From an uncultured Kiritimatiellota bacterium (GTDB taxonomy: Bacteria > Verrucomicrobiota > Kiritimatiellia > RFP12 > DVOR01): a stretch of DNA of 64,000 nucleotides. Positions within the stretch are counted from its first letter, which is position 1. The number at the start of each line of letters is the position of its first letter. Location of the stretch: NCBI GenBank assembly GCA_944391085.1, contig CALXSE010000009.1:1-64000 (forward strand), read 5' to 3'. The position numbers were made by a program, and so were the translations under genes. Positions 18,127-26,603 of this stretch are shown here, piece after piece. The notes under the pieces were generated by a model. The model was not told the origin of the DNA. It was given only the letters and a program-made list of their open reading frames with translations, and did no database searches.

Positions 18127-20459
18127 AGCCTGGGCCCGGCGAAGTGCGCCGGCAGGGGGGTGCTTGCCGCAAGCAGGTCTCGCCATGCGGCGCAGGGCGC
18201 CTCGGCCCCGGCCCAGGAGAGATCCACGCGCAAACGCCCGAAGCCCGCCCCCAGCAGCCCCCGCACATGGGCGGCGGCGCTCCACGGCCGCTCGGAGAAG
18301 GTGACCCAGTGCCGCCCCAACCGCGCCACGCGCAGCGGCTCGCCGCCGCGGTCGCGCAGCCGCGCGCCCTCGGGGTGGGGGAGCAGGGGCGGCGTCTCGG
18401 CGATGAAGAGCGGCGCGTAGGCGGCCACGAGCACCTCGCGCGGCGGGTCGTCGGGGAGCGTCGCCAGGTTGGGCAGGTTCGCCTCAGGCCCCGTCACGCC
18501 GAAGGCGAGGCCGCACGCGCGCTGCAGGCGGACGGCCTCGGCGTTAGCGGCGTACCACGTCCAGTCCGCCGAGATCTCGAAGGCGTCGCATGCGGGCTGC
18601 AAATCGTGCAGCAGCTGCCAGGAGGCCAGGTCGGCGCACTCGAAGCGCCTGAACCCCCGGTCGGCCAACGCCCCCACCCGTGCCGCCAGCGGGCCGAGGT
18701 CGGCGTCGCGCATCGCCACGGGGAGCGCCAGGCGGAGCCGTTCGCGCGGGACGGCGTCGAGCCAGGCCGCGAGCGCCGCCCCCGGCGCATCCGCCGTCAG
18801 GGCCACGACCGCCTCTCGCGGCGTTTCCCCGCCCAGGACACGGGGGGATTGAAGAACGGAGACCTTGACCGACCACGTGGCCTCCGCCGGGGCGCGGACG
18901 GCGCGGACGGCCGGCCCCTCGGGCGGCGTCGGCGCGGGCCTGGGCGCTGGCACGGCGGCCTTGGCGGCCCAGTCTCGGCGGAGGGCGTTGAGGAGCGAGG
19001 GCGGCGCGAAGAGCCCCTGCGGGTCGTGCACCGTCAGCGACCGCAGGACGAAGCCGTCCTCTCCCAGCCGTGCCAGGTGCCGTTCCGCCGCGGCGCGCGT
19101 GCCGGCAGGGTTCTTGGCGGGCCCGAGCGTCGCCGGCACGCGGGCCTCGGCGCCGTTCCCGGAAAGGGTGAGCGCGTCCGGCGCGAGGGTCAGCGTGAGG
19201 TCGGCCGGGCGCGGCGCGCGGAGCTCGGTGGCACGGGGACGCGGCACGGGGAAGGCCCGGCGGACGGCCTGCGAGGCCGCGTGGCAGACCGCGGCGCCGC
19301 GCGGCAGTTCGCCCACCTCGCGCGGCAGGGCCACCTCCACGCGCGTCCCGGCGGGCAGGGTGATGGCGGGGCGTTTGGCATGGGCGTCCCGCAGGCGGTC
19401 CACGGCGAAGCCCACGGGGCGGCCGGGCAGGTCGATCTGCAGGCCGTCGTGGCGCTCGATGGCGCGGGCGGCGTCGAAGGCCATCCAGCGCGTCCCGTCC
19501 GCGTCCCGCGTCACGCGCAGGACGCGGCCGATGGGCAGCCCGCGATGGCCCACGCTCCGCGCGTCGATGATGGTTTCCGGGGCGGCGGGGCCGTCGGCGT
19601 AGAGGTGCGTCCAGGGGCGCGAGAAAATGGTGCGCAGGTCGTCGGCCTTCGCGCGGAGGGCCTCGGGTGGGAGGTCGCCGTCGAGGGCGTGGCGGTAGAG
19701 GTCGGTGACGGCGGCCACGTAGAGCGGGTTCTTCATGCGCCCCTCGATCTTGAGCGAGGCCAGGCCCGAGGCCCGCAGGCGCGGCGCCTCGTCGAGGAGC
19801 GCCAAATCGCGCATCGAGAAGGGGTGGCACGCCTCGCCGCCCTCCGGCGCGAAGGGCTGGCGGCAGCAGTAGGCGCACCGCCCGCGGTTGCCGCTGCGCC
19901 CCGTGGTGAGCGAGGAATAGAGGCAGAGCCCGCTGAGGCTGTAGCACAGCGCGCCGTGGACGAAGACCTCGATCTCCACGCCCGCGCGCCGCCCGATTCC
20001 CGCCGCCTCCGCCAACGGCAGCTCGCGCGCCGTCACGATCCGCACGAAGCCAAGCGCCTTCAGCGCCCGCGCCCCGGCCAGCGACGTGCAGGCCAGCTGC
20101 GTCGAGGCGTGCAGGGGGAGGCGCGGGAAGGCCCGCCGCACCCACGCCGCCAACCCCAAGTCCTGCACGATCAGCCCATCCGCGCCCACCTCGTCCAACA
20201 CCGCCAAAGGCCCGGCCAATTCCGGCAGCTCGCGCGTCTCCAGGAGCGTGTTCAGCGTCACGTAGACCTTGCGGCCCTTGTTGTGCGTGTAGGCCACGAT
20301 TTGGCGCAGCTCCGCCTCGGAGAAGTTTGCCGCGTCGGCCCGCGCCGAGAAGCGGCTCAGGCCCAGGTAGACGGCATCCGCCCCATAGGCGAAGGCCGCC
20401 AGCGCGGCGTCGAACGAGCCCGCCGGCGCGAGCAACTCAGGAAGAGCGTCGGTTTTCAT
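18123..20459 (-). CDS. Peptidase U32 family protein with DUF3656-like middle (RlhA-like)
   Basis: A 778-residue protein of the U32 family. The N-terminal 270 residues carry the family pattern: ELLAPAGSFDAALAAFAYGADAVYLG, TLNTLL, ADGLIVQD, LHASTQ, and a Cys cluster in CAYCCRQPF after GRSGNRGR. GLASLKIEGRMKNPLYVA is the U32 signature. The long region after residue 350 resembles the extra domain of E. coli RlhA, which is needed for hydroxylation of 23S rRNA C2501. An RNA hydroxylation role is therefore more likely than peptidolysis, but this is by family analogy. Start ATG 20459 is preceded by TAAACT seven bases away, so the mRNA is probably leaderless. The EamA gene overlaps its stop. Confidence 0.82.
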   Translation of the reverse strand: MKTDALPELLAPAGSFDAALAAFAYGADAVYLGLSRFSARADAANFSEAELRQIVAYTHNKGRKVYVTLNTLLETRELPELAGPLAVLDEVGADGLIVQDLGLAAWVRRAFPRLPLHASTQLACTSLAGARALKALGFVRIVTARELPLAEAAGIGRRAGVEIEVFVHGALCYSLSGLCLYSSLTTGRSGNRGRCAYCCRQPFAPEGGEACHPFSMRDLALLDEAPRLRASGLASLKIEGRMKNPLYVAAVTDLYRHALDGDLPPEALRAKADDLRTIFSRPWTHLYADGPAAPETIIDARSVGHRGLPIGRVLRVTRDADGTRWMAFDAARAIERHDGLQIDLPGRPVGFAVDRLRDAHAKRPAITLPAGTRVEVALPREVGELPRGAAVCHAASQAVRRAFPVPRPRATELRAPRPADLTLTLAPDALTLSGNGAEARVPATLGPAKNPAGTRAAAERHLARLGEDGFVLRSLTVHDPQGLFAPPSLLNALRRDWAAKAAVPAPRPAPTPPEGPAVRAVRAPAEATWSVKVSVLQSPRVLGGETPREAVVALTADAPGAALAAWLDAVPRERLRLALPVAMRDADLGPLAARVGALADRGFRRFECADLASWQLLHDLQPACDAFEISADWTWYAANAEAVRLQRACGLAFGVTGPEANLPNLATLPDDPPREVLVAAYAPLFIAETPPLLPHPEGARLRDRGGEPLRVARLGRHWVTFSERPWSAAAHVRGLLGAGFGRLRVDLSWAGAEAPCAAWRDLLAASTPLPAHFAGPRL

Positions 20460-20466
20460 GCCCCAT

Positions 20467-20472
20467 AGTTTA
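20467..20472 (-). promoter_or_regulatory. -10 box TAAACT next to the U32 start codon
   Basis: On the minus strand GTGTTAAACT ends seven bases before ATG 20459, with ATGGGGC between. Transcription would begin at the start codon. This is one of the leaderless-type starts in this window. Confidence 0.5.
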
Positions 20473-20543
20473 ACACGCCCTCTCGGCGGAACCAACCCTG
20501 TCTCTCCTCCTCGCCGCTGGTGTTGGCCATCACATCCAAGGGG

Positions 20544-23500
20544 TCAGGAGAGTCGGGGGAGGCGGGAAAGCAGGGCGTCGAGCCAGTCGAGGAGGAGGTC
20601 GGCGGGCTTGTCTGGGACGGGGAGGTGGGAGAAGTGCCGGACGGGAGCGTGGTTGAGGCGGGCGTAGAGGGTGAGGAGGCCGCGGCGGGCCTCGATCTTG
20701 GCAACGCCCGCGGCGGCGGCGCGGATGCGGAGGCGGGCGAGGCGGAGGGCGCGCCGGGCGGCGGGGGGCGGGGGGCCGTAGCGGTCGGCGAGTTCGTCCT
20801 GGAGGGCGTCGACCTCGGGGATGGAGACGGCTTCCGCGAGGCGGCGGTAGACGTTCATGCGTTGGGCGTCGTCCTCGACGTAGAGGTAGGGGATGGCGGC
20901 GGCGTCGGGGCCGGCGGCGCCGGGGGAGGCGTCGAGGAAGTCGAGGTCGAGCTCGACGTCGACGAGGGCGGGGAGGGCCTCGCCCTTGAGGCGGGCGACG
21001 GTGCGGCGCAGGAGCTGGCAGTAGAGGCCGAAGCCGATGGCGGCGATGTGCCCGCTTTGGGCGGCGCCGAGGAGGTTGCCGGAACCGCGGATCTCAAGGT
21101 CGCGCAGGGCGATGGCGTAGCCGGCGCCGAGCCCGGAGTGGCGCTTGAGGGCCTGGAGGCGTTTGCGGGCGTCGGCGTCGATGAGGCCCTCGCCGGGGAG
21201 GAGGAGGTAGGCGAAGCCTTTGGCGGCGGAGCGCCCGACGCGGCCGCGGAGCTGGTAGAGCTCGGCGAGGCCGAAGCGGTCGGCGCGGTCGATGAGGATG
21301 GTGTTGGCGCGGGGGATGTCGATGCCGCTTTCGATGATGGTGGTGCAGAGGAGGAGGTCGGCCTCGCCGCGGGCGAAGGCGGCCATGGTCTGGGAGAGGG
21401 TCGCCGCGTCCATGCGGCCGTGGGCGACGAGGACGCGGGCCTGGGGGACGATGCGGCGGAGGCGCTCGTGGACGCGGCCGATGGTGTTGACGCGGTTGTA
21501 AAGGTAGAAGACCTGGCCGCCGCGGGCGAGCTCGCGGCGGATGGCGGCGGCGACGGTGGCGTCGTCGTCGCGCTGGATGAGGGTCTCGACGGCGACGCGG
21601 TTGCTGGGCGGGGTGCGCAGGAGCGAGAGGTCGCGCGCGCCGGTGAGGGAGAGGTAGAGCGTGCGGGGGATGGGGGTGGCGCTCATGGTGAGGACGTCGA
21701 CGAGGGCGCGGAGGCTTTTGAGGCGTTCCTTGTGGGCGACGCCGAAGCGCTGCTCCTCGTCGATGATGAGCAGGCCGAGATCCTGGAAGGGGATGTTCTC
21801 GGTGAGGAGGGCGTGGGTGCCGATGAGGATGTCCACCTGGCCCTTGGCGGCGGCGGCGCGGGTCTTCTCGCGTTGGCCGCGGGTGCGGAAGCGCGAGAGC
21901 ACCTCGATGCGCACGGGGAAGTGGGCCATGCGGTCGCAGAAGGTGGCGAAGTGCTGCTCGGCGAGGACGGTGGTGGGGGCGAGGAGGGCCACCTGCTTGT
22001 GGTTGGCGACGGCGATGAAGGCCGCGCGCATGGCGACCTCGGTCTTGCCATAGCCGGCGTCGCCGCAGAGGAGGCGGTCCATGGCGGTGGGCGCGGCCAT
22101 GTCGCGCTTGACCTCGGCGATGACGCGCGCCTGGTCGGGGGTTTCCTGCCAGGGGAAGAGGGCCTCGAACTCGGCGATCCAGGGGTCGGAGAGGTCGAAG
22201 GCGAAGCCGGGCATCACGCGGCGGCGGGCCTGGGTCTCGAGGAGGCCGGCAGCGAGATCCTCGATGCCGCGCTGGGCGGCCTCCTTCTCGCTGCGCCAGC
22301 GTTTGCCGTCGAGCGCGTGGAGCTTGACCTTGCGGCTGTCCGGGCCGATGTAGCGCGAGAGGAGGTGCGCGTGGGTGGTGGGCACGTGGAGGCGCGCGCC
22401 GCCGGCGTATTCCAGGGTAAAGACCTCGGTGCGGCGGCCGTCGACCTCGATTTCGTTCAGCCCCAGGAAGCGGCCGATGCCGTGCTCCAGGTGCACCACC
22501 AGCTCGCCGGGCTCCACGTCGAAGGCATATTCCAGGCGCTGCCCCGCGATGGGTTTGGCGCGGGGCGCGGCGCGCCAGGAGCGGGTCGTCGGGTAGAGGT
22601 CGCCCTGCGCCGCCACCGTCAACCTGAGGTTCGCCAGCGTGAACCCCTCGGAGAGGCTCTCCGGCAGGAGCTTCACCTTCGTGTCCGGCGGCAGTTCGCG
22701 GGCCAGCAGCTCCCGCGCGGCGGCGCCCTCGGCGCAGACGAGCACCGTGCGCCGCCTGCGGGCCTCGGCGTCCAGCTCCGTGAGCAGGGTTTTGCGCAGG
22801 CTGGCGTAGAAATCCGGGTGGTTCGCGCGGCCGTTCCCGGCCAGATCCCGCACGCCCCTGATGGGCTCGGCCACCAATGCCACGGCGGGCATCCCGCCGC
22901 GCAGCGGCTCGCCCGCCCAGCAGACGCGCCCGCCCAGCGCCCCGGCCTGCGCGGCGAGCCACTCGGCGTTGGTCTGCCGTTGGGAGACGAGCGGGAGCTG
23001 CGCGAGCGCGGCCTCCACGGCGGGCGCGTCCTGCACCCAGAGCGAGGCGCCCTTGAGCTGCGGCAGGAGCTGCGCGGACTTGATTTTGGCCGACGGGGCG
23101 GGCGGCAGGGAGAGGCGCTCGAGCCTCGCCACGGAGCACTGGGTCGCGGGGTCGAAGGCCCGCAGGCCGTCCACCGTGTCGCCAAAGAACTCTGCGCGCA
23201 CGGGCTGGGCCGCGCCCGCGGGCCAGACGTCGAGGATGCCGCCGCGCAGGGCGAAGGTCAGCGGCTCGGTCACCAATTCCTCCCGCGTGTAGCCCAGGCC
23301 CGTAAGCGCCCCGGCCAGCGTGTCGAAGGGGAAGTCCGCGTTGAGGCGGAGGCTCAGGCTGGCCCTGTCGAGGGCCTTAGGGTCCGGCGCCGGCTGGAGC
23401 AGGGCGTGGATGGAGGCCACGATGAGGCAGTGGCCCTCCGCCGCGAGGATGTCGCGCACCTGGGCCATCCGCCCGCCGGTGAGGAGCGCCTCCTCGTCGT

Positions 23501-23741
23501 CCGCCGGGGCGAGCGGCAGGAGCGGCACGCCGGGCAGGAGCGCCGCCGCGTCCGCCAGGGCCTGATCCGCCGTCTCCGGCGAGGGCGTCACCAGGAGCGT
23601 CCGCCCCTCCCCCAGGAGGCTCGCCGCCATCGCCGCCACCGGCATCGGCACGTCCCCCACCGCGAACACGCGCGCCTGCCGCGGGAGGATTCCCTCCAGC
23701 AGCTTCGCGACCTTCGGCGCCACCTCCGCCAAGCGTTTCAT
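20544..23741 (-). CDS. mfd: Transcription-repair coupling factor
   Basis: This 1065-residue protein is Mfd, the ATPase that removes stalled RNA polymerase at DNA lesions and recruits UvrA. The N-terminal UvrB-homology part (RGGILDVWP, AEFFGDTVDGLR), the RNA polymerase interaction domain (VHLEHGIGRFLG), Walker A (GDAGYGKTEVAMRAAF), the DEEQRFGV box, TMSATPIPRTL, HGRM and GRVGRSA are all present, followed by the C-terminal autoinhibitory domain. Its length is slightly below that of E. coli Mfd. ATG 23741 is chosen because TATGCT ends seven bases upstream; the in-frame start at 23753 would lie inside that box. It is transcribed alone or with the U32 gene 84 bases downstream, which has its own -10 box. 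Confidence 0.96.
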   Translation of the reverse strand: MKRLAEVAPKVAKLLEGILPRQARVFAVGDVPMPVAAMAASLLGEGRTLLVTPSPETADQALADAAALLPGVPLLPLAPADDEEALLTGGRMAQVRDILAAEGHCLIVASIHALLQPAPDPKALDRASLSLRLNADFPFDTLAGALTGLGYTREELVTEPLTFALRGGILDVWPAGAAQPVRAEFFGDTVDGLRAFDPATQCSVARLERLSLPPAPSAKIKSAQLLPQLKGASLWVQDAPAVEAALAQLPLVSQRQTNAEWLAAQAGALGGRVCWAGEPLRGGMPAVALVAEPIRGVRDLAGNGRANHPDFYASLRKTLLTELDAEARRRRTVLVCAEGAAARELLARELPPDTKVKLLPESLSEGFTLANLRLTVAAQGDLYPTTRSWRAAPRAKPIAGQRLEYAFDVEPGELVVHLEHGIGRFLGLNEIEVDGRRTEVFTLEYAGGARLHVPTTHAHLLSRYIGPDSRKVKLHALDGKRWRSEKEAAQRGIEDLAAGLLETQARRRVMPGFAFDLSDPWIAEFEALFPWQETPDQARVIAEVKRDMAAPTAMDRLLCGDAGYGKTEVAMRAAFIAVANHKQVALLAPTTVLAEQHFATFCDRMAHFPVRIEVLSRFRTRGQREKTRAAAAKGQVDILIGTHALLTENIPFQDLGLLIIDEEQRFGVAHKERLKSLRALVDVLTMSATPIPRTLYLSLTGARDLSLLRTPPSNRVAVETLIQRDDDATVAAAIRRELARGGQVFYLYNRVNTIGRVHERLRRIVPQARVLVAHGRMDAATLSQTMAAFARGEADLLLCTTIIESGIDIPRANTILIDRADRFGLAELYQLRGRVGRSAAKGFAYLLLPGEGLIDADARKRLQALKRHSGLGAGYAIALRDLEIRGSGNLLGAAQSGHIAAIGFGLYCQLLRRTVARLKGEALPALVDVELDLDFLDASPGAAGPDAAAIPYLYVEDDAQRMNVYRRLAEAVSIPEVDALQDELADRYGPPPPAARRALRLARLRIRAAAAGVAKIEARRGLLTLYARLNHAPVRHFSHLPVPDKPADLLLDWLDALLSRLPRLS

Positions 23742-24093
23742 CACGCATAGCATACCAAAAGCGGCCCCCGGCCAATTCGACCGTGCCGGGCGCCGTATCT
23801 ACTTGCGGAGGGCGAAAAAGGGAGCGCGAGGTCTCAACCATCCTCCAGTGTCTTAAGGATGAGGAAGACAATCCAGCCAACGACGGGGAGAAGTGCTATC
23901 CAAGCATTGCCGTGCGAGGTGTTCTTTGAGGAAGTGTTTGGCTTCGTCTATGGGTGGATTCCTTTATGACATCCAACAAGGGACATGCCAACATTTCTCT
24001 CCCGCTTTTATAAGCGTGCCGCTGTGTTCTGGGTAGAGGGGCAGAGGACGGGAGGCGCTTGAGTCTTGAGGATTTCTTTGCTAGCGTATTGGC
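23742..24093. other. 352-base intergenic region with a possible gene remnant
   Basis: This stretch between mfd and the divergent secreted protein gene has lower GC than its surroundings. On the minus strand an open stretch at 23834-23947 has no start codon. It reads as a hydrophobic tail (GNAWIALLPVVGWIVFLILK) ending LEDG and a stop, like the last helix of a DUF805-type membrane protein. It is probably a decayed gene end. On the plus strand a weak -10-like TAGCGT at 24082-24087 ends six bases before ATG 24094. Confidence 0.35.
23749..23754 (-). promoter_or_regulatory. Extended -10 box TATGCT next to the mfd start codon
   Basis: TTTTGGTATGCT on the minus strand ends seven bases before ATG 23741. 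No ribosome binding site fits in the gap, so a leaderless mfd mRNA is predicted. Confidence 0.6.
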
Positions 24094-26034
24094 ATGGGAA
24101 AGACTCTTGCATTGGGAACCGCGTTGTGCGCGGTGGTTTGGGCGGGCATAGGCATGGCCGCGGAGCTGGCGCAGGGCGACGCGCCGGACTTCGTGATCGT
24201 CAAGCCGCGCTGCGAGGCGACTGATTGGAACCAGACTGCCGAGCTGAACGCCTATGTGGGGAAGAAAGACTTGAGCGGCTATGTGGATGGCGAGGGCAGG
24301 TCGGGCTTCGACGGCGCGGTCTGCGGCTGCGACCCCTTGGCGTGGGGGCAGGTGCTGGTCTATCACGCGCTCAACCACGGAGTCCCCAAGCAGGGCTGGG
24401 AGCCGACCCCCTTCGAGGGTTCCGTGGGCTATGGCTTGGAGGACGTGCCGCGCGCATCGTGGCCGGGCGCGTACGACTGGGAGGCGGTGCGCGGCAAAAA
24501 GACGCTCGGCGCGGCGGACGGCCTGGAGGACATCCCCGTCGCGCGGCTGATGTGGAACCTTGGCCTCCTCGGGAAGGTGAACTACCAATCCAAACTGGGG
24601 GCGGCGGGGACCATCAGGGTCGAGGACTTCAAGGCTTACTGCGGCTTCGCGGACGGCGCGATGTACAGCAAAATCAGGCGCAACGGCGTCACGGTGCCCT
24701 ATTGGCCCGACCTGATGCGCCGCCTCCTGCGCGTGGGGGCGCAGGTCGAGGCGCCGACGCCGCTCACGATCAACGGCCACATCATTGTGGCGGACGGTTG
24801 GGGCGTGGACGCCGACGGCAAGGAGTGGTTCCACGTGGACAAGGGGTGGGGCAGCGCCAGTGGGCGCTGGTGGGACTTGGATCAACTGGTCACCGAGGGC
24901 TTCGCCTTCTATCCCAACGTCTTCCCGACCGACCTCAGGGGTGTCATCGTCGGGCGCGTGGCGACCGACGGTGCGGTGCCCGTTCCCGGCGCAACGGTGA
25001 CCTTGTCCACGGCGGACGGCAAGATTAAGGACACCGCCACCACGGACGCGAACGGCTGCTACGTCTTCACCGGCCTGCCCAAACCTTCCGCCGACGCGGT
25101 GGTCGACCCCGCCGTGCCCTATCCCGTCGACCGCTATATCCTCTCCGTCCAGGTCGAGGGCTACGCCGACGCCCCCGCGCAGACCGTCACGGTCGAAAGC
25201 CACGTGGACGACCCGACGCTCAAGGCCAAGCAGAAAGCCTGGGACGAGGCGCACAAGGACGACAAGCCCGGGGAGGGCGAGGCGGCCCACTTCGAGCTGG
25301 CCTACGCCGGCGCCGTCGCGGACTTTTCGCTGACGCCCAACGCCATCTTCGTGACCGCCGAGGGCGTCGGCGACGGGCGCTCCTGGGAGACCGCCGCCTC
25401 GCTCAAGGATGCGCTGGAACAGGCTGACGCCGTCCACCCCATCCACCTGGCCGCCGGCGATTACGTCTTTTCTGAAACGTTGAAGATCCCCGTCGGCTTC
25501 ACCCTCCAAGGCGGCTACGACCCCGCCACGGGGGCGCGTGACCCCCTGAACCGCCCCACGCGCCTGACCTTCGCCGACGGCGCGTACCTCGATATCGGGA
25601 GCGACGCCACCCTCGACGGCCTCTGGCTTGAGGGCGCGGGGGCCGCCGACAGCCTGGTCACCTCCACCAGCGGCACGGGCGGGGGGATGATGCCCACCCT
25701 GCGCGGCTGCGTCCTCCAGGGTGGCAAAAACGGCAAGGCCGCTTCCTTCTGCGTGCTCGTCTGCTGCCTCTTCCCGGGCACAGACACCACCCTTCAGGGG
25801 TGCGATCGGACGCACTGCACCTTCGCGGGGACGCTTCCGATGGATGCCTGGTACTTGGATTTCGGCGGCCACCGTGCCGAGGTCGGGACGGCATGGCGCC
25901 CCAACGCTGAGGAACGTTGCGACGAGCAAGGCCGCCACACCTGCCCGGAGACGGGGCTTGACGGCCGAGCGCTCGGAGGGCTGCGCGGCGCCCTCGGCCC
26001 CGCGCTCCCGGGCTATCGGTTCAGGATTCGTTGA
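24094..26034 (+). CDS. Secreted C10 (streptopain-like) peptidase-type protein with Ig-like and beta-helix regions
   Basis: A 646-residue exported protein: the signal peptide (KTLALGTALCAVVWAGIGMAA) ends near residue 22. Residues about 65-275 resemble C10 cysteine peptidases. CGCDPLAWGQVLVYH (C77, C79) matches the nucleophile region, NGHIIVADGWG (H229) the His region, and FHVDKGWGSASGRWW the loop that normally reads FHVNWGWGG. The usual Asn-Trp is Asp-Lys here, so activity is doubtful. Residues about 286-370 look like a carboxypeptidase-regulatory/Ig-like domain (GRVATDGAVPVPGATVTLS, TTDANGCYVFTGLP). From about 415 a right-handed beta-helix type region begins (FVTAEGVGDGRSWETAASLKDAL). ATG 24094 has no Shine-Dalgarno. 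The protein may bind or degrade host or microbial proteins outside the cell. Confidence 0.65.
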   Translation: MGKTLALGTALCAVVWAGIGMAAELAQGDAPDFVIVKPRCEATDWNQTAELNAYVGKKDLSGYVDGEGRSGFDGAVCGCDPLAWGQVLVYHALNHGVPKQGWEPTPFEGSVGYGLEDVPRASWPGAYDWEAVRGKKTLGAADGLEDIPVARLMWNLGLLGKVNYQSKLGAAGTIRVEDFKAYCGFADGAMYSKIRRNGVTVPYWPDLMRRLLRVGAQVEAPTPLTINGHIIVADGWGVDADGKEWFHVDKGWGSASGRWWDLDQLVTEGFAFYPNVFPTDLRGVIVGRVATDGAVPVPGATVTLSTADGKIKDTATTDANGCYVFTGLPKPSADAVVDPAVPYPVDRYILSVQVEGYADAPAQTVTVESHVDDPTLKAKQKAWDEAHKDDKPGEGEAAHFELAYAGAVADFSLTPNAIFVTAEGVGDGRSWETAASLKDALEQADAVHPIHLAAGDYVFSETLKIPVGFTLQGGYDPATGARDPLNRPTRLTFADGAYLDIGSDATLDGLWLEGAGAADSLVTSTSGTGGGMMPTLRGCVLQGGKNGKAASFCVLVCCLFPGTDTTLQGCDRTHCTFAGTLPMDAWYLDFGGHRAEVGTAWRPNAEERCDEQGRHTCPETGLDGRALGGLRGALGPALPGYRFRIR

Positions 26035-26050
26035 GGGTGTTCCCTGCCGG

Positions 26051-26074
26051 CCCCTCCCGCGAGGGGACGTTTTC
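26051..26074 (+). terminator. Probable terminator after the C10-like gene
   Basis: CCCCTC/GAGGGG form a six-pair stem with a CCGC loop, followed by ACGTTTTC. The T-run is short. It lies 17 bases after the stop at 26034. Confidence 0.4.
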
Positions 26075-26170
26075 GCATGGCTCAAACCAGACGGCTTCTC
26101 CCGTAAGGGGGGTGTTGTTCGGGCCTTGATGCTTTCGGGGTTTGGCCGGCTCCTCTCATGAGGGGCAAAC

Positions 26171-26500
26171 TCATTCGGCGGCGCGGCGGTAGGCCTCGCC
26201 CCAGGCGGCCATGGCGTCGAAGAGGGGGAGGAGGCCGCGGCCAAGGGCGGAGAGGGCGTATTCGACGGGCGCGGGCTTGCCGGGGAGGACGGTGCGGGTG
26301 AGGAGGCCGTCGGCCTCCAGGGCGCGGAGGCTCTCGGCGAGGACTTTCTTGCTGATGCCGGGGCAGGCGCGGAGCAGGGCGCCGAAGCGGGTGGGGCCGG
26401 AGAGGATCAGCTCGCGCAGGATGAAGAGTTTCCACTTGCTGCCGACAAGCCCGATCGTGACGGCGATGGGGCAGGGCGGGAGTTCCGATTTCTTCACCAT
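26171..26500 (-). CDS. HxlR-family transcriptional regulator
   Basis: A 109-residue winged-helix regulator. It has the HxlR pattern CPIAVTIGLVGSKWKLFILREL near the N-terminus, with the conserved Cys redox- or ligand-sensing position (C10), then RFGALLRACPGISKKVLAESLRALEADGLLTRTV and VEYALSALGRGLLPLFDAMAAWG. HxlR proteins typically repress or activate a divergent detoxification gene in response to aldehydes, quinones or oxidants. The divergent neighbour at 26604 is therefore the likely target. The ATG at 26500 starts at the family's usual point; TTG 26524 is an alternative. Confidence 0.9.
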   Translation of the reverse strand: MVKKSELPPCPIAVTIGLVGSKWKLFILRELILSGPTRFGALLRACPGISKKVLAESLRALEADGLLTRTVLPGKPAPVEYALSALGRGLLPLFDAMAAWGEAYRRAAE

Positions 26501-26516
26501 TTCCGGGTCTCGCGGT

Positions 26517-26534
26517 GGTAACAAAAAGGTGCCT
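26517..26534. promoter_or_regulatory. Possible HxlR operator
   Basis: GGTAAC-AAAAAG-GTGCCT lies in the 103-base divergent gap, close to the hxlR start. Direct-repeat or dyad GTnAC-type sites around an A-rich spacer are common at HxlR targets. The match here is imperfect and only suggestive. Confidence 0.3.
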
Positions 26535-26559
26535 ACTGGCGGCTTGGCGCGGGGTGCGC

Positions 26560-26565
26560 TATCCT
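26560..26565 (+). promoter_or_regulatory. -10 box TATCCT for the 26604 gene
   Basis: CGCTATCCT lies 38 bases before ATG 26604. The leader contains AAAGGAC about seven bases before the ATG. It is 25 bases from the putative HxlR site. Confidence 0.5.
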
Positions 26566-26603
26566 AGCCGCGTTTTCTTCAATTCTAACAGAAAGGACAA
26601 ACG

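Noticed and set aside
20520-23750. A 1076-codon open frame on the plus strand opposite mfd
   Set aside because: It is the mirror of mfd in GC-rich sequence: composition is Gly/Glu/Val/Asp only, with no motif or ribosome site. Similar long mirrors exist opposite dinG, alaS, the GspK-like gene and others.
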